From: an uncultured Pseudokineococcus sp.
GTDB lineage: Bacteria; Actinomycetota; Actinomycetes; Actinomycetales; Quadrisphaeraceae
Reading direction: 5' to 3'
DNA length: 64,000 bases
NCBI RefSeq assembly: GCF_947495735.1
Contig: NZ_CANMAA010000012.1
Coordinates: 1-64,000 of the forward strand
In this document: piece by piece, positions 25,101-31,909 of the stretch
Numbering within the stretch: the first letter of the stretch is position 1
Layout of the letters: each line of letters begins with the position of its first letter
Program-made: the position numbers and the translations under genes
Notes under the pieces: generated by a model
Seen by the model: the letters and a program-made list of their open reading frames with translations, nothing else
Told to the model about the DNA's origin: nothing
Databases searched by the model: none

Positions 25101-26266
25101 TCCCGGCACCCCCCGGCTCGTGGCCGGTGGTCCTGCGCCGCTCCGGCGGTCGCGGCCGGGCGTCCGAGGACGGCGTCGTCCACTCCCTCGACGTCGAGGT
25201 CGAGGCCGTCGTCGAGACCGCACTGGGGCACCTGCGGGAGGACCCGCAGCGGTCGCTGGCCGTCGTCGCGGTGACGCGCGGGCACGCGCGACGCGTCGCG
25301 GACGCGCTGCGGGCCGCCGTCGCCGCCGACCCCGAGCTCGCCGCCGTGCTCGCCCGGACCCCGCGCGCGGGCGAGCCGCTGGTCGTCACCGACGTCGGTC
25401 GCGCGCAGGGCGTCGTGCGCGACGTCGTCGTGCTGGCCACCGCCTTCGCGCCCACCGAGCGCGGCCGCGTCCCGAGCTCCTTCGGCCCCCTGGACGCCGC
25501 CGGGGGTGCGGCGGCTCTGGCGGACGCCGCGGCCGGCGCCCGTCGCCGCCTCGTCGTCGTGACGTCCCTGGAGGCCGAGGGGCTCGACCCCGACCGCCTG
25601 CGCACCCCCGGGGCCCGCGCCCTGCGCAGCCTGCTGGTCGCCGCCGAGGCCGCGGACGCGCGCGGCCCCTCCGAGGGCGGGCCGGTGACCGGTGACGTCG
25701 ACGCGTCCCCGCCCGACGTCGCGCCGGAGGACCTGCTGCCGCCGGGCGACGACGCGGCCCGCGCGCTGGGCGCCCACGCGCTGGCGTCCGCGCTGGTCGC
25801 CCAGCCCCCGGCCGAGGCCGCGGAGGACGGGGCCAGCGGGGACGGGGCCAGCGGGGACGGGGCCACCCGGGACGAGGTCGTCGAGGACGGGGTCGTCGAG
25901 CCGGCCGACGACGACCCGCTCGTCGACGCCCTGGTGCAGCGGCTGCGCGCGGCAGGGGCGCAGGTGCGGCGTGGCAGCGAGCCGGGCGACCCCGACCTGT
26001 CCGTGCGCCTCGCGGACGGCCGCTCCGTGGCCGTGCTGCCCGACGTCCGCCCGCCGGGGCCGGAGGTCGGCACCTCGGCCGCGGACCCCGTCCTGCGCGC
26101 GCAGGAGGCGGCGGCCCTGCGCCGCCAGGGCTGGGCGGTGGCCCACGTGCCGTCCCTCGGCCTGCTCGTCGACCCGGCCGGGGAGGCGGCGCGCGTGATC
26201 GCCGCGGCGCGCAGGCCCTGGAGCCCCGTCGAGCAGCCCGCGCCGACGACGGAGGACGGGGCGTGA
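22178..26266 (+). CDS. helicase-nuclease-like protein with eroded catalytic motifs (DUF4011-type)
   Basis: The 1362 residues align by eye with the DUF4011/SF1 helicase/endonuclease-like family, but every catalytic motif is changed. Walker A reads AEPGTGATQ (369-377), with Ala where the lysine should be. Motif II reads VVVLDAS (856-862) instead of VDEAS. Motif III is GDPAGPPP without Gln. Motif V is QGVVRD (1077-1082) instead of QGDERD. Motif VI is AAAGARRR (1117-1124) instead of TRAR. The C-terminal nuclease-like part has LPD where an active Glu/Asp pair is expected. The frame is open and long, so the protein is probably kept as a non-enzymatic scaffold. GTG 22178 lies 6 nt after TAGCGT. It is coupled to the next gene by GTGA. 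Confidence 0.7.
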   Translation: MPEPTRASRSPRHRSRLGALLRREPAPDAGAPAVEVPPAPPADEQPAAPPPEEPALPPVPRTPLADVLRGWGEELARAGGRGVLVDDRTASSELVPPLDVGGAHPSGLAAFWAGRPTRLSSLFRERGAHEVARERVRLLRTASTEVTAQHGTPTCALAVGLVRWSGPAVEGPPGSDPVADGPVEVHAPALLQRLDLRPRGAGALDEELDLRPEVRVNPALVHLLARRGHEVDVAEVLAPFADGHGDAHRRALRELAAQLAGVPGLQLGERTLVGVYPELAGPLTADVEALLAAAAAPSGSGAEESLGGLVSGLAEVAAGGPVEPSVAEGPGSPEPGWGDVATWRVLDLDEDQRAVHDAVASGRSLRVLAEPGTGATQLVAQVVASAAGAGRRCLVLAPSLGEAADVTARLHEAGLGALVDPADRSAPRATGADPAAAAPDEAASPADGPEEAVARLRAGARALDVPAGEGLDTGVLATTQALVRLARLPHPPRSPVRLDAAAVSAASAEGLPRVVAGVRRAARLGAFRPELAASPWQGAALGSADEAHVARRRAEELAEVRLPRLADHLAALGERTGLRPPRTVDEVGRRLGLLVDVRGTLEEFTPGVYERPLGELVRALGQDASWRTRRTAQKVVAEVVRPGARPGDLRTSLRRADAERRAWSAAALDGGRPRVPSGIAEVQRALADVVAELDRLEPVLRGTRAGAGLRGADLAALEVRLRDLAEDPDARGDLPRRVDVLVHLASLGLGELVADLRERGLAGAPVDEEGAGREAELVVRASALAEARRRGVLDDLLPGRAAAARAQLVAGVAAQRRRAAADLVAAQPEPLVRCASLLALPSRLGALGEGARADLVVVLDASAAGVPEAALALARGAQVLVLGDPAGPPPSSAVVGAPAPEHPGTAAPASLWASTAGLLDERALRGLHRLPRQLVPVLAAARAEALDPSDGSGQPASPTAPEGSTDPAGGSLRAVPAPPGSWPVVLRRSGGRGRASEDGVVHSLDVEVEAVVETALGHLREDPQRSLAVVAVTRGHARRVADALRAAVAADPELAAVLARTPRAGEPLVVTDVGRAQGVVRDVVVLATAFAPTERGRVPSSFGPLDAAGGAAALADAAAGARRRLVVVTSLEAEGLDPDRLRTPGARALRSLLVAAEAADARGPSEGGPVTGDVDASPPDVAPEDLLPPGDDAARALGAHALASALVAQPPAEAAEDGASGDGASGDGATRDEVVEDGVVEPADDDPLVDALVQRLRAAGAQVRRGSEPGDPDLSVRLADGRSVAVLPDVRPPGPEVGTSAADPVLRAQEAAALRRQGWAVAHVPSLGLLVDPAGEAARVIAAARRPWSPVEQPAPTTEDGA

Positions 26267-26481
26267 GCGGGCAGCCGCCGCCCCCGCCGTCCGGGGCGAG
26301 CCCCGGCGACGAGGGTCCCGAGGCGGCAGCGGCCCCGGCGGGGACCGCCCGGCGGCGCCCGCAGCGCGACGACCCCGTGCTGCCCGACCGCGCCGCCGAG
26401 GACCGCCCCGAGGCCTGGGGCGAGCGCGCGGACGAGGACGACGACGAGCGCTACCTCCGGGACCGCCCCCCGCACTGGTGA
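26263..26481 (+). CDS. small acidic protein ending in RPPHW
   Basis: The 72 residues are proline-rich and disordered at the start. They then carry a conserved-looking end: LPDRAAEDRPEAWGERADEDDDERYLRDRPPHW. GTG 26263 overlaps the stop of the pseudo-helicase gene by 4 nt, so both are made together, and a physical partnership is plausible. I know similar short actinobacterial proteins ending in PPHW but no function. Confidence 0.7.
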   Translation: MSGQPPPPPSGASPGDEGPEAAAAPAGTARRRPQRDDPVLPDRAAEDRPEAWGERADEDDDERYLRDRPPHW

Positions 26482-26529
26482 CCCGTGCGGGGACGCCTGG
26501 GGCGAGGCGCCCGGCGCGATGATGCCGAG

Positions 26530-26904
26530 GTGACCGCCTCCTTCGGTGCCGTCGTCCTGAGCACACCGGACCCGCGAGAGCTCGCCGCCTTCTACGGCGA
26601 GCTGCTCGGCTGGACCACCGTCAGCTCCGAGCCGGACTGGGTCCGGCTGCGCGACCCCGAGCGGGAGCGACCCGGCCTGAGCTTCCAGCGCGAGCCCGGG
26701 GACGCGCCTCCCACCTGGCCCGCCCGCCAGGGCGGGGTGGCGATGCAGGCCCACCTCGACGTCCTCGTGGACGACCTGGACGCCGAGGCGGAGCGAGCCG
26801 TCGCCCTGGGGGCGAGCGTCGAGGAGCACCAGCCGGCCCCGGGCGTGCGGGTCCTGAGGGACCCGCACGGCCACGTCTTCTGCCTCTTCCTGCCCGGCTC
26901 GTGA
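26530..26904 (+). CDS. VOC-superfamily (glyoxalase-like) protein
   Basis: Two beta-alpha-beta-beta-beta halves: VVLSTPDPRELAAFYGELLGW and later AHLDVLVDDLDAEAERAVALGA...VRVLRDPHGHVFCLF. Residues equivalent to metal ligands are only partly present, as in the Glyoxalase_6 group. At 124 residues it is a single-copy VOC module. GTG 26530 is preferred because the residues before it are off-pattern and GATGAT lies 6 nt upstream. Substrate unknown. Confidence 0.78.
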   Translation: MTASFGAVVLSTPDPRELAAFYGELLGWTTVSSEPDWVRLRDPERERPGLSFQREPGDAPPTWPARQGGVAMQAHLDVLVDDLDAEAERAVALGASVEEHQPAPGVRVLRDPHGHVFCLFLPGS

Positions 26905-26953
26905 CGGCGGGCGGCGCCGCCGCGCCGACCGGAGCGCCGCCGCCTCAGCCCCT

Positions 26954-26991
26954 AGCAAGTACTTGCCCGGCGGGCAAGTACTTGCTCTACT
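26954..26991 (+). promoter_or_regulatory. promoter inside a twin palindromic operator
   Basis: Two identical 12-bp palindromes GCAAGTACTTGC lie at 26955-26966 and 26974-26985, 19 bp apart centre to centre. Together they form one near-perfect larger dyad (26954-26986). TTGCCC (26963) and TCTACT (26986-26991) with a 17-bp spacer fit a sigma-A promoter lying within the boxes. The spacing of nearly two helix turns suits two regulator dimers side by side. Confidence 0.75.
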
Positions 26992-27018
26992 GGTGCCTCC
27001 GCTCGACGAGGAGGACCC

Positions 27019-27468
27019 GTGGACACCGACCATCCCCCGATCACCGCGCAGCAGGCGCGCGACCAGCTCGACTCCACTCGGACCCGGTCGCTGGGCGCGC
27101 CCGGTGACCGCAGGGCCCACGCGATCGGTGCGGCGGCCGTCGGGCTCACGACGGGCCTGCACATGGCGACCAGGAACCTGGTCGGCGAGAGCCTCTACGC
27201 GGTCCTGTCGGCGGTCAGCATCGGCGTGGTCATCGCCGTGGTCCTCCGGGTCGAGAGGGTCTCGCGCACGGTGCCGCGCGGGGCTCGCCGGTGGTTCTGG
27301 ACCGGGCTGGCGACCTCCTTCGCGGTGGCCCTGGGCTTCGTGACGCCCTGGCTCAACCTCCAGGCCCAGGACGGGCCGAGCACCTGGCCGACGGTGGTCT
27401 CGGGCGCCGTCGTGGTCGCCGTGCCGAGCCTGCTCGCGGCCGCCGCGATCGCCCGCTCGCGACCGTGA
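27019..27468 (+). CDS. membrane protein controlled by the downstream regulator
   Basis: The 149 residues have an amphipathic N-terminal part (ITAQQARDQLDSTRTRSLG) followed by four hydrophobic segments (about 34-52, 57-75, 91-107 and 122-144). GTG 27019 has GGAGGA 5 nt upstream. It overlaps the winged-helix regulator by 4 nt. Membrane protein plus small winged-helix regulator is a frequent actinobacterial pair; the function of the membrane protein is not known. Confidence 0.75.
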   Translation: MDTDHPPITAQQARDQLDSTRTRSLGAPGDRRAHAIGAAAVGLTTGLHMATRNLVGESLYAVLSAVSIGVVIAVVLRVERVSRTVPRGARRWFWTGLATSFAVALGFVTPWLNLQAQDGPSTWPTVVSGAVVVAVPSLLAAAAIARSRP

Positions 27469-27782
27469 GCACCACCCAGGGCCACCACGCCCGCCACCGC
27501 CTCGACGAGGCCATCCACGCCCCGGTGCGCCTGAGCCTGGTCGCCGCGCTGGCTCAGGTGGACGAGGCCGAGTTCGCCCACGTGCGCGACACCATCGAGG
27601 TCACCGACTCGACGCTGTCCAAGCAGGCGGCGCAGCTGGAGGTCGTCGGGTACGTGAGGATCCGCAAGGGGCACGTCGGCAAGCGACCGCGGACCTGGCT
27701 GTCCCTGACGCCCACCGGGCGGGAGGCCCTCGCCCGCCACCTCGACGCCCTGCGCCTCATCGCCGAGGGCCCGTCGTCCTGA
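27465..27782 (+). CDS. winged-helix transcriptional regulator (HTH_34-like)
   Basis: The 105 residues form one winged helix: HRLDEAIHAPVRLSLVAALAQ, recognition helix TDSTLSKQAAQLEVVGYV and wing VRIRKGHVGKRPRTWLSLTPTGREAL. There is no extra sensor domain, so it may sense its ligand through a small pocket, or act with the membrane protein. It likely binds the twin GCAAGTACTTGC boxes upstream and controls its own operon (inference from context). GTG 27465 overlaps the upstream stop. Confidence 0.85.
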   Translation: MSTTQGHHARHRLDEAIHAPVRLSLVAALAQVDEAEFAHVRDTIEVTDSTLSKQAAQLEVVGYVRIRKGHVGKRPRTWLSLTPTGREALARHLDALRLIAEGPSS

Positions 27783-27895
27783 GGGGAGCGGCTCCTGGCG
27801 CAGCGGGGCCGGCCGGCGCGACCGGCGTGGTGCTGCCGTGGGCCCCGTTCGACGTCCCGGTGCGGTGCCCTGCGTCGGTGCGCATCGCCGAGGTC

Positions 27896-28268
27896 GTGAC
27901 GGCGCGACGCGCCGCTGCCGCGGCGGTCGTCGCGCTGGGCGCTGCGGTGGCCACCGGCTGCGGCGGGGGCGTGGAGGAGGGCGCCAGCACCGGCGGGCCG
28001 TGGATGACGATGAGCGTCGCGGTCTGCGTCGCCGAGGACGCCGACGTGCCCCGGTCGGCGGCCGTCGAGGTGCGGCAGGACGGCGACGTCGTGGGGGCCG
28101 CCGGCGACTCGGCCGGCCGTCCGACGTGGTTCGAGGTCTCGACGAGGAGCGGCGTCGTCCAGGTCGTCGCCGACGGGGAGGTGCTCGAGGAGCGGACGGG
28201 GCGAGCCCGGGGACCGGCTCGTGATCGCCCTCGGCGACTGCACCCCGCCGCCGCCTGAGTCTGCCTGA
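27896..28268 (+). pseudogene. putative lipoprotein with a one-base frameshift near the end
   Basis: GTG 27896 begins TARRAAAAAVVALGAAVATGCGGG, a lipoprotein signal with the lipid-bearing Cys at about residue 21. A short extracellular domain with VAVCVAED and VRQDGDVVGAAGDSAGRPTWFEV follows. At the GGGG run at 28198-28201 the natural frame is lost. If one G is removed the protein continues TGEPGDRLVIALGDCTPPPPESA to the stop at 28266, and its Cys could pair with the one in VCVAED. As sequenced the frame instead ends at 28258 with an arginine-rich tail. Real mutation or sequencing error cannot be told apart. Confidence 0.6.
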
Positions 28269-28362
28269 CGAGGCCCTGGCACGGCGCCCCGTCGGCGGGC
28301 GACGCTCTCCGTCGGTCGTCCCCGTCCGGTCGTCGACGTCGTGCGCCTGCCATCCTCCGGTG

Positions 28363-28893
28363 GTGGTCACACCCGCGACACCCCTCCCCGAGGACGTCGT
28401 CGGCGAGCCGCTCAGGGCCCAGCTCGAGGCCTTCGTGGACCAGCACCGGATGGTGCTCACCTCGTGCCTCCACGGGCTGGACGAGGAGCAGGCGCGTCGG
28501 CGGCTGGTGCCGTCGGCGACCACCCTGCTCGGGCTCGTCAAGCACGCCACCTTCGTGGAGCGGGTGTGGTTCGACGAGGCCGTCACGTGCCGCTCGCGCG
28601 AGGAGATCGGCCTCGAGGCGGGACCGGAGGAGTCGTTCGTCCTGCACCCGGGGGACACCGTCGCGAGCGTCCAGGAGGCCCACCTGCTGGCGTGCGCGGC
28701 GTCGCGGCGCGCCACGGCGTCCCTGGACCTGGACGACCTGGTGCACGGCAACCGCCGCGGTCCGCTGCCGCTGCGCTGGGTCTACCTCCACGTCCTGCGG
28801 GAGCTGGCGCAGCACTGCGGGCACGCCGACGTCCTGCGCGAGCAGCTGCTCGCCACCTCGAGCACCACCGCACCACCCGTCGAGGACAGGTAG
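28363..28893 (+). CDS. DinB/DUF664-family protein
   Basis: A four-helix bundle of the DinB type: PLRAQLEAFVDQHRMVLTSCLHGLDEEQARRRLVPSATTLLGLVKHATFVERVWF, and near the end RWVYLHVLRELAQHCGHADVLREQL. Histidines in VKHATF and HCGHAD can form the metal site. Many relatives are mycothiol-dependent transferases. GTG 28363 is preferred over 28360 because CATCCT lies 6 nt before it. Confidence 0.8.
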   Translation: MVTPATPLPEDVVGEPLRAQLEAFVDQHRMVLTSCLHGLDEEQARRRLVPSATTLLGLVKHATFVERVWFDEAVTCRSREEIGLEAGPEESFVLHPGDTVASVQEAHLLACAASRRATASLDLDDLVHGNRRGPLPLRWVYLHVLRELAQHCGHADVLREQLLATSSTTAPPVEDR

Positions 28894-28899
28894 GCAGAC

Positions 28900-29820
28900 G
28901 TGCCCTCGGTCGAGCGGCCCCCACCACCCCCGCTGGCGTGCGGCAGGCGGCACTCCCTCGGGGTGCTCGCCGACGGGACGGTGGCCGCGGCGGGGGACGA
29001 CGGCGCCGGTGAGTGCGCCGTCCAGGGCTGGCGCGACGTCGAAGCCGTGGCGGCTGGGACCGTGCACGCGGCGCGGAACACGGGCAGGTCGCACTCGTTG
29101 GGCCTGCGCTCGGACGGGACGGTGCTGGCGACCGGGTGGGACGCCGACGGGCAGTGCCGGGTGGAGCGGTGGCGCGACGTCGTGGCCGTGGCCGCGGGGT
29201 GGCGCCGCTCGCTCGGCCTGCTCGCCGACGGGCGGGTCCTGGCCGCCGGTCGGACGGCGGAGTCCGCGGGCGACGTCGCGTCGTGGCGGGAGGTCGTCGC
29301 GGTCTCCGCCGGCGACTGGCACACCGTCGGCGTCCGCGCGGACGGGACGGCGGTCGCCACCGGCGTCGACCGCTTCGGCCAGTGCGCCGTGCGGGACTGG
29401 CGCGGTCTGGTCGACGTCGCGGCCGGGTACCTGCACACCGTCGGCCTGCGCGGTGACGGGACGGTCGTCTCGACCGGTCGCGGCGACGTCGGCGCCTGCG
29501 ACGTGAGCGGCTGGGAGGACGTCGTCGCGGTCGCGGCGGGCAGCCACCACACCGTCGCGCTGACCGCCGGGGGCGGCGTGCGAGCGACGGGCGCCGACGG
29601 CCACGGCCAGTGCGACGTCGACGGCTGGCGGGACGTCGTGCACGTCGCGGCCGGTGCCCTGCACACGCTCGGGCTGCGCGCCGACGGCACGGTCCTCGCG
29701 GCTGGTGACGGCTCCGACGGCCAGCGCGCCGTCGACGGGTGGCGCTGCCGGCGTCGACGACCGCGGAGCGGCGGGCCTGCGCCACCAGGTGCCGGCGGCC
29801 CGGCTCCCGCCCGCTGCTGA
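28900..29820 (+). CDS. RCC1-like repeat protein
   Basis: Six to seven repeats of about 40 residues with the shape GWRDVVAVAAGxxHTxGLRADGTVLATGxDxxGQC. This is the RCC1/BNR-type beta-propeller pattern, and it begins near residue 14. No signal peptide or catalytic domain is visible, so it is a cytosolic binding propeller. In the last repeat the sequence changes abruptly to arginine- and proline-rich residues (after GWRC, residue 283), perhaps a frameshift or a worn end. It lies 7 nt after the DinB stop. Partner unknown. Confidence 0.8.
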   Translation: MPSVERPPPPPLACGRRHSLGVLADGTVAAAGDDGAGECAVQGWRDVEAVAAGTVHAARNTGRSHSLGLRSDGTVLATGWDADGQCRVERWRDVVAVAAGWRRSLGLLADGRVLAAGRTAESAGDVASWREVVAVSAGDWHTVGVRADGTAVATGVDRFGQCAVRDWRGLVDVAAGYLHTVGLRGDGTVVSTGRGDVGACDVSGWEDVVAVAAGSHHTVALTAGGGVRATGADGHGQCDVDGWRDVVHVAAGALHTLGLRADGTVLAAGDGSDGQRAVDGWRCRRRRPRSGGPAPPGAGGPAPARC

Positions 29821-29838
29821 GGCCCCGGCCGGGCCTCA
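29818..29838. terminator. hairpin that contains both convergent stop codons
   Basis: TGAGGCCC-CGGCC-GGGCCTCA is an 8-bp perfect stem. Its first three bases are the stop of the RCC1-like gene and its last three are the complement of the mscL stop (TGA on the minus strand). It can act as a terminator in both directions. Confidence 0.65.
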
Positions 29839-30282
29839 GGCGCGGTCGGCCGGGTCCGCCCCGTCGCCGGTCTGCTGCGCGGCCCGCTGCTCGCGGAGGA
29901 GGTCGCGGATCTCCTGCAGCAGCAGCACGTCCTCGCTCGGCGACGCGACGTCGGCCTCCTGGCCCTCCTTGCGCAGCGCGAGGAGCCGGTTCATCGGCAG
30001 GACGACCAGGAAGTACAGGACCGCCGAGACGATGAGGAAGTTGAGGACGGCGGCGACCGTGGTGCCGAAGACGACGGTCGTGGTGCCGCTGTCCGTGGCG
30101 GTGGGGATGTCCACGCCGAGGGTGCCCACCTCCTCCGCGTCGAACAGCGCGGCGAGGAGGTTGCCGAAGACGTCGGTGCTGAGGGCGCTGACGATGGCGG
30201 TGAACGCCGACCCGATGACCACCGCGATGGCCAGGTCGATGACGTTGCCGCGCAGGATGAAGTCCTTGAAGCCGCTCAGCAC
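29836..30282 (-). CDS. mscL: large-conductance mechanosensitive channel
   Basis: Releases solutes on osmotic downshock. The N-terminus FKDFILRGNVIDLAIAVVIGSAFTAIVSAL is the MscL signature and first membrane helix (about 5-37). A periplasmic loop of about 35 residues and a second helix (AAVLNFLIVSAVLYFLVVLPMN, 77-98) follow, then a charged C-terminal bundle with EDVLLLQEIRDLLREQ. At 148 residues it is normal. GTG 30282 follows GAGGAG. Confidence 0.96.
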   Translation of the reverse strand: MLSGFKDFILRGNVIDLAIAVVIGSAFTAIVSALSTDVFGNLLAALFDAEEVGTLGVDIPTATDSGTTTVVFGTTVAAVLNFLIVSAVLYFLVVLPMNRLLALRKEGQEADVASPSEDVLLLQEIRDLLREQRAAQQTGDGADPADRA

Positions 30283-30392
30283 GGGTGCTCCTCGACGGTG
30301 GTCGCGCGGCGCGGGCGCGCGTGTCCTGCCCGCCCGGCGCCGGCCCGCGGGAGGCGGGCGGCTGGACCCTAGGGCCAGGCTCCCGCGGCCGG

Positions 30393-31139
30393 TCAGGGCA
30401 GCAGGGCCAGGGAGACCCCGGCCCCGCCCGTGACGGCGGCCGCGACCGAGCGGGCCTCCTCGCGCGTCACCGCGAGCACGACCACGCCGTCCCCGGGGAG
30501 CGCGCCCCCGAGCGGGCCGACCCCGCCGCCCGTCGCGGCGCCGGGCACGTCGAGGACCACGGCCCGCGGCGCCAGGACGTCGGCGCCGGGCGCGCTGCCC
30601 GCGGCCGCCAGCAGGGGGTCGGCGGGGGCGGCCAGGACGAGGACCGCGTCGCCGGGGGCGACGAGCCCGGCGGAGGCCGCGGGCAGCGGCACGCCCACCG
30701 CGACGGCGCCCGCCGGTGCCCCCACCAGCAGCCCGCTGCCGCCGAGCCGGGCGTCCGTCACGAGCTCGCCCGCGCGCACGGCGGCGACGAGTCGGCGCCC
30801 CACGGCGGCGTCCGGGGCTCCCAGCGCACCGTCGGGCACCACGTCCGGGGGCACGGCGAGGGGGACCAGGTCGTCGGTGCGCACCACGTGCCCGGCGGGC
30901 AGGTCGGCGGCGACGGCCACGACCTGCGCGCCGCGGTCGGGAGGTGCCGGGCGGAGCGCCTCGACGGCGGTGCCCGCGGCGGCCGCGACCAGCAGCGCGG
31001 CGAGCAGCCGGCGGGGCAGCCGCCGCTCGAGCCGGCGCACCGGGGTGAGGAGCCGGCGCCGGTCGAGGGCGCCCGTCCGCCGGCCGCGCGCGGGGGCGCG
31101 GGACGCGGGGGCGGCTGACCAGTGCTCGGGCTCGACCAC
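30393..31139 (-). CDS. SAF-domain membrane protein (CpaB/RcpC-like)
   Basis: The 248 residues have an arginine-rich cytoplasmic start, one membrane helix (LLAALLVAAAAGTAVEAL, about 44-61) and then an SAF domain beginning VVAVAADLPAGHVVRTDDL. This is the layout of the Flp pilus CpaB/RcpC family and of similar actinobacterial proteins lying near fmdB. No other pilus genes are in the window. GTG 31139 is 7 nt after TAGCGT. Confidence 0.82.
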   Translation of the reverse strand: MVEPEHWSAAPASRAPARGRRTGALDRRRLLTPVRRLERRLPRRLLAALLVAAAAGTAVEALRPAPPDRGAQVVAVAADLPAGHVVRTDDLVPLAVPPDVVPDGALGAPDAAVGRRLVAAVRAGELVTDARLGGSGLLVGAPAGAVAVGVPLPAASAGLVAPGDAVLVLAAPADPLLAAAGSAPGADVLAPRAVVLDVPGAATGGGVGPLGGALPGDGVVVLAVTREEARSVAAAVTGGAGVSLALLP

Positions 31140-31265
31140 GCCGGGGACGCTAGTGACGCCGCCGCTGCGGTGCGCCGGGCTCGGACCCCGCCTGTGGACG
31201 ACGACGCCCGGGGGCTCCCGGTGCCGGGGGCTGCCGGCGCGCCCCGGCGCCCGGGAGGGGCGGGG

Positions 31266-31703
31266 TCAGGCGGCGGAGCCGCTGGAGGAGCCGGACGTCC
31301 CCGACGCCTTCCCCCCCGACGAGCCCGTCCCGGAGCCGGAGCCGGAGCCCGACCCGGACCCCGACGTCGCGGACGTGCTCGAGGACGACGAGCTCGAGGA
31401 CTTCTCGCCCGAGCCGCTGCCCGAGCCCGCGCCGGACGAGCCGCCGGAGGACGAGCCGCCGGAGGACGAGCCGCCGGAGGACGAGCTCTCGCCCGACGAG
31501 CCGGAGCCGCTGCTCCCGCCCGTGCCGGTGCGGGAGTCGTTGCGGTAGAAGCCCGACCCCTTGAAGACGATGCCGACCGTGCTGAAGACCTTGCGGAGGC
31601 GGCCCGAGCACGTGGGGCACTCGGTGAGGCTGGGGTCGCTGAACGACTGCTGCACCTCCAGGGGGGTGTCGCACTCGGTGCAGCGGTAGGCGTAGACGGG
31701 CAC
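31266..31703 (-). CDS. FmdB-family zinc-ribbon protein with a long serine/glycine tail
   Basis: The N-terminal zinc ribbon uses C8, C11, C29 and C32 (YRCTECD...ECPTCSG), followed by LRKVFSTVGIVFKGSGFYRND, the usual FmdB ending. From about residue 57 on, 88 residues consist almost only of Ser and Gly with short EKSSSS and SSGG repeats, much longer than in typical FmdB proteins. Function of the family is unclear (regulatory ribbon). GTG 31703 has a GGAGG site. Confidence 0.9.
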   Translation of the reverse strand: MPVYAYRCTECDTPLEVQQSFSDPSLTECPTCSGRLRKVFSTVGIVFKGSGFYRNDSRTGTGGSSGSGSSGESSSSGGSSSGGSSSGGSSGAGSGSGSGEKSSSSSSSSTSATSGSGSGSGSGSGTGSSGGKASGTSGSSSGSAA

Positions 31704-31909
31704 GGGGCCTCCACGGGGACGCGCCGACGGGCGGCGGGGGAGCGGAGCACGAGCGGGGCGGGGACCGCCGGCGGCTGGCACTCGGCCGCCGCGAGTGCCA
31801 AGGCTACCCCCGCCGCGGAGCCCCCTGCGCGCGCCGCCGGTCGGCGCGGGCCGCTCCGCGCGGCCCTGCGCTCCCGGGGTGCGGGGGCGGCGGCGGCTAC
31901 CCTCGCCCG

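Noticed and set aside
21218-26566. An open frame of over 1700 codons on the strand opposite the pseudo-helicase
   Set aside because: At this GC content the opposite strand of a long gene stays open by chance. It covers genes on the plus strand and has repetitive arginine-, glycine- and alanine-rich sequence without any recognised domain. The plus-strand gene has matching GTGA coupling and a -10 element.
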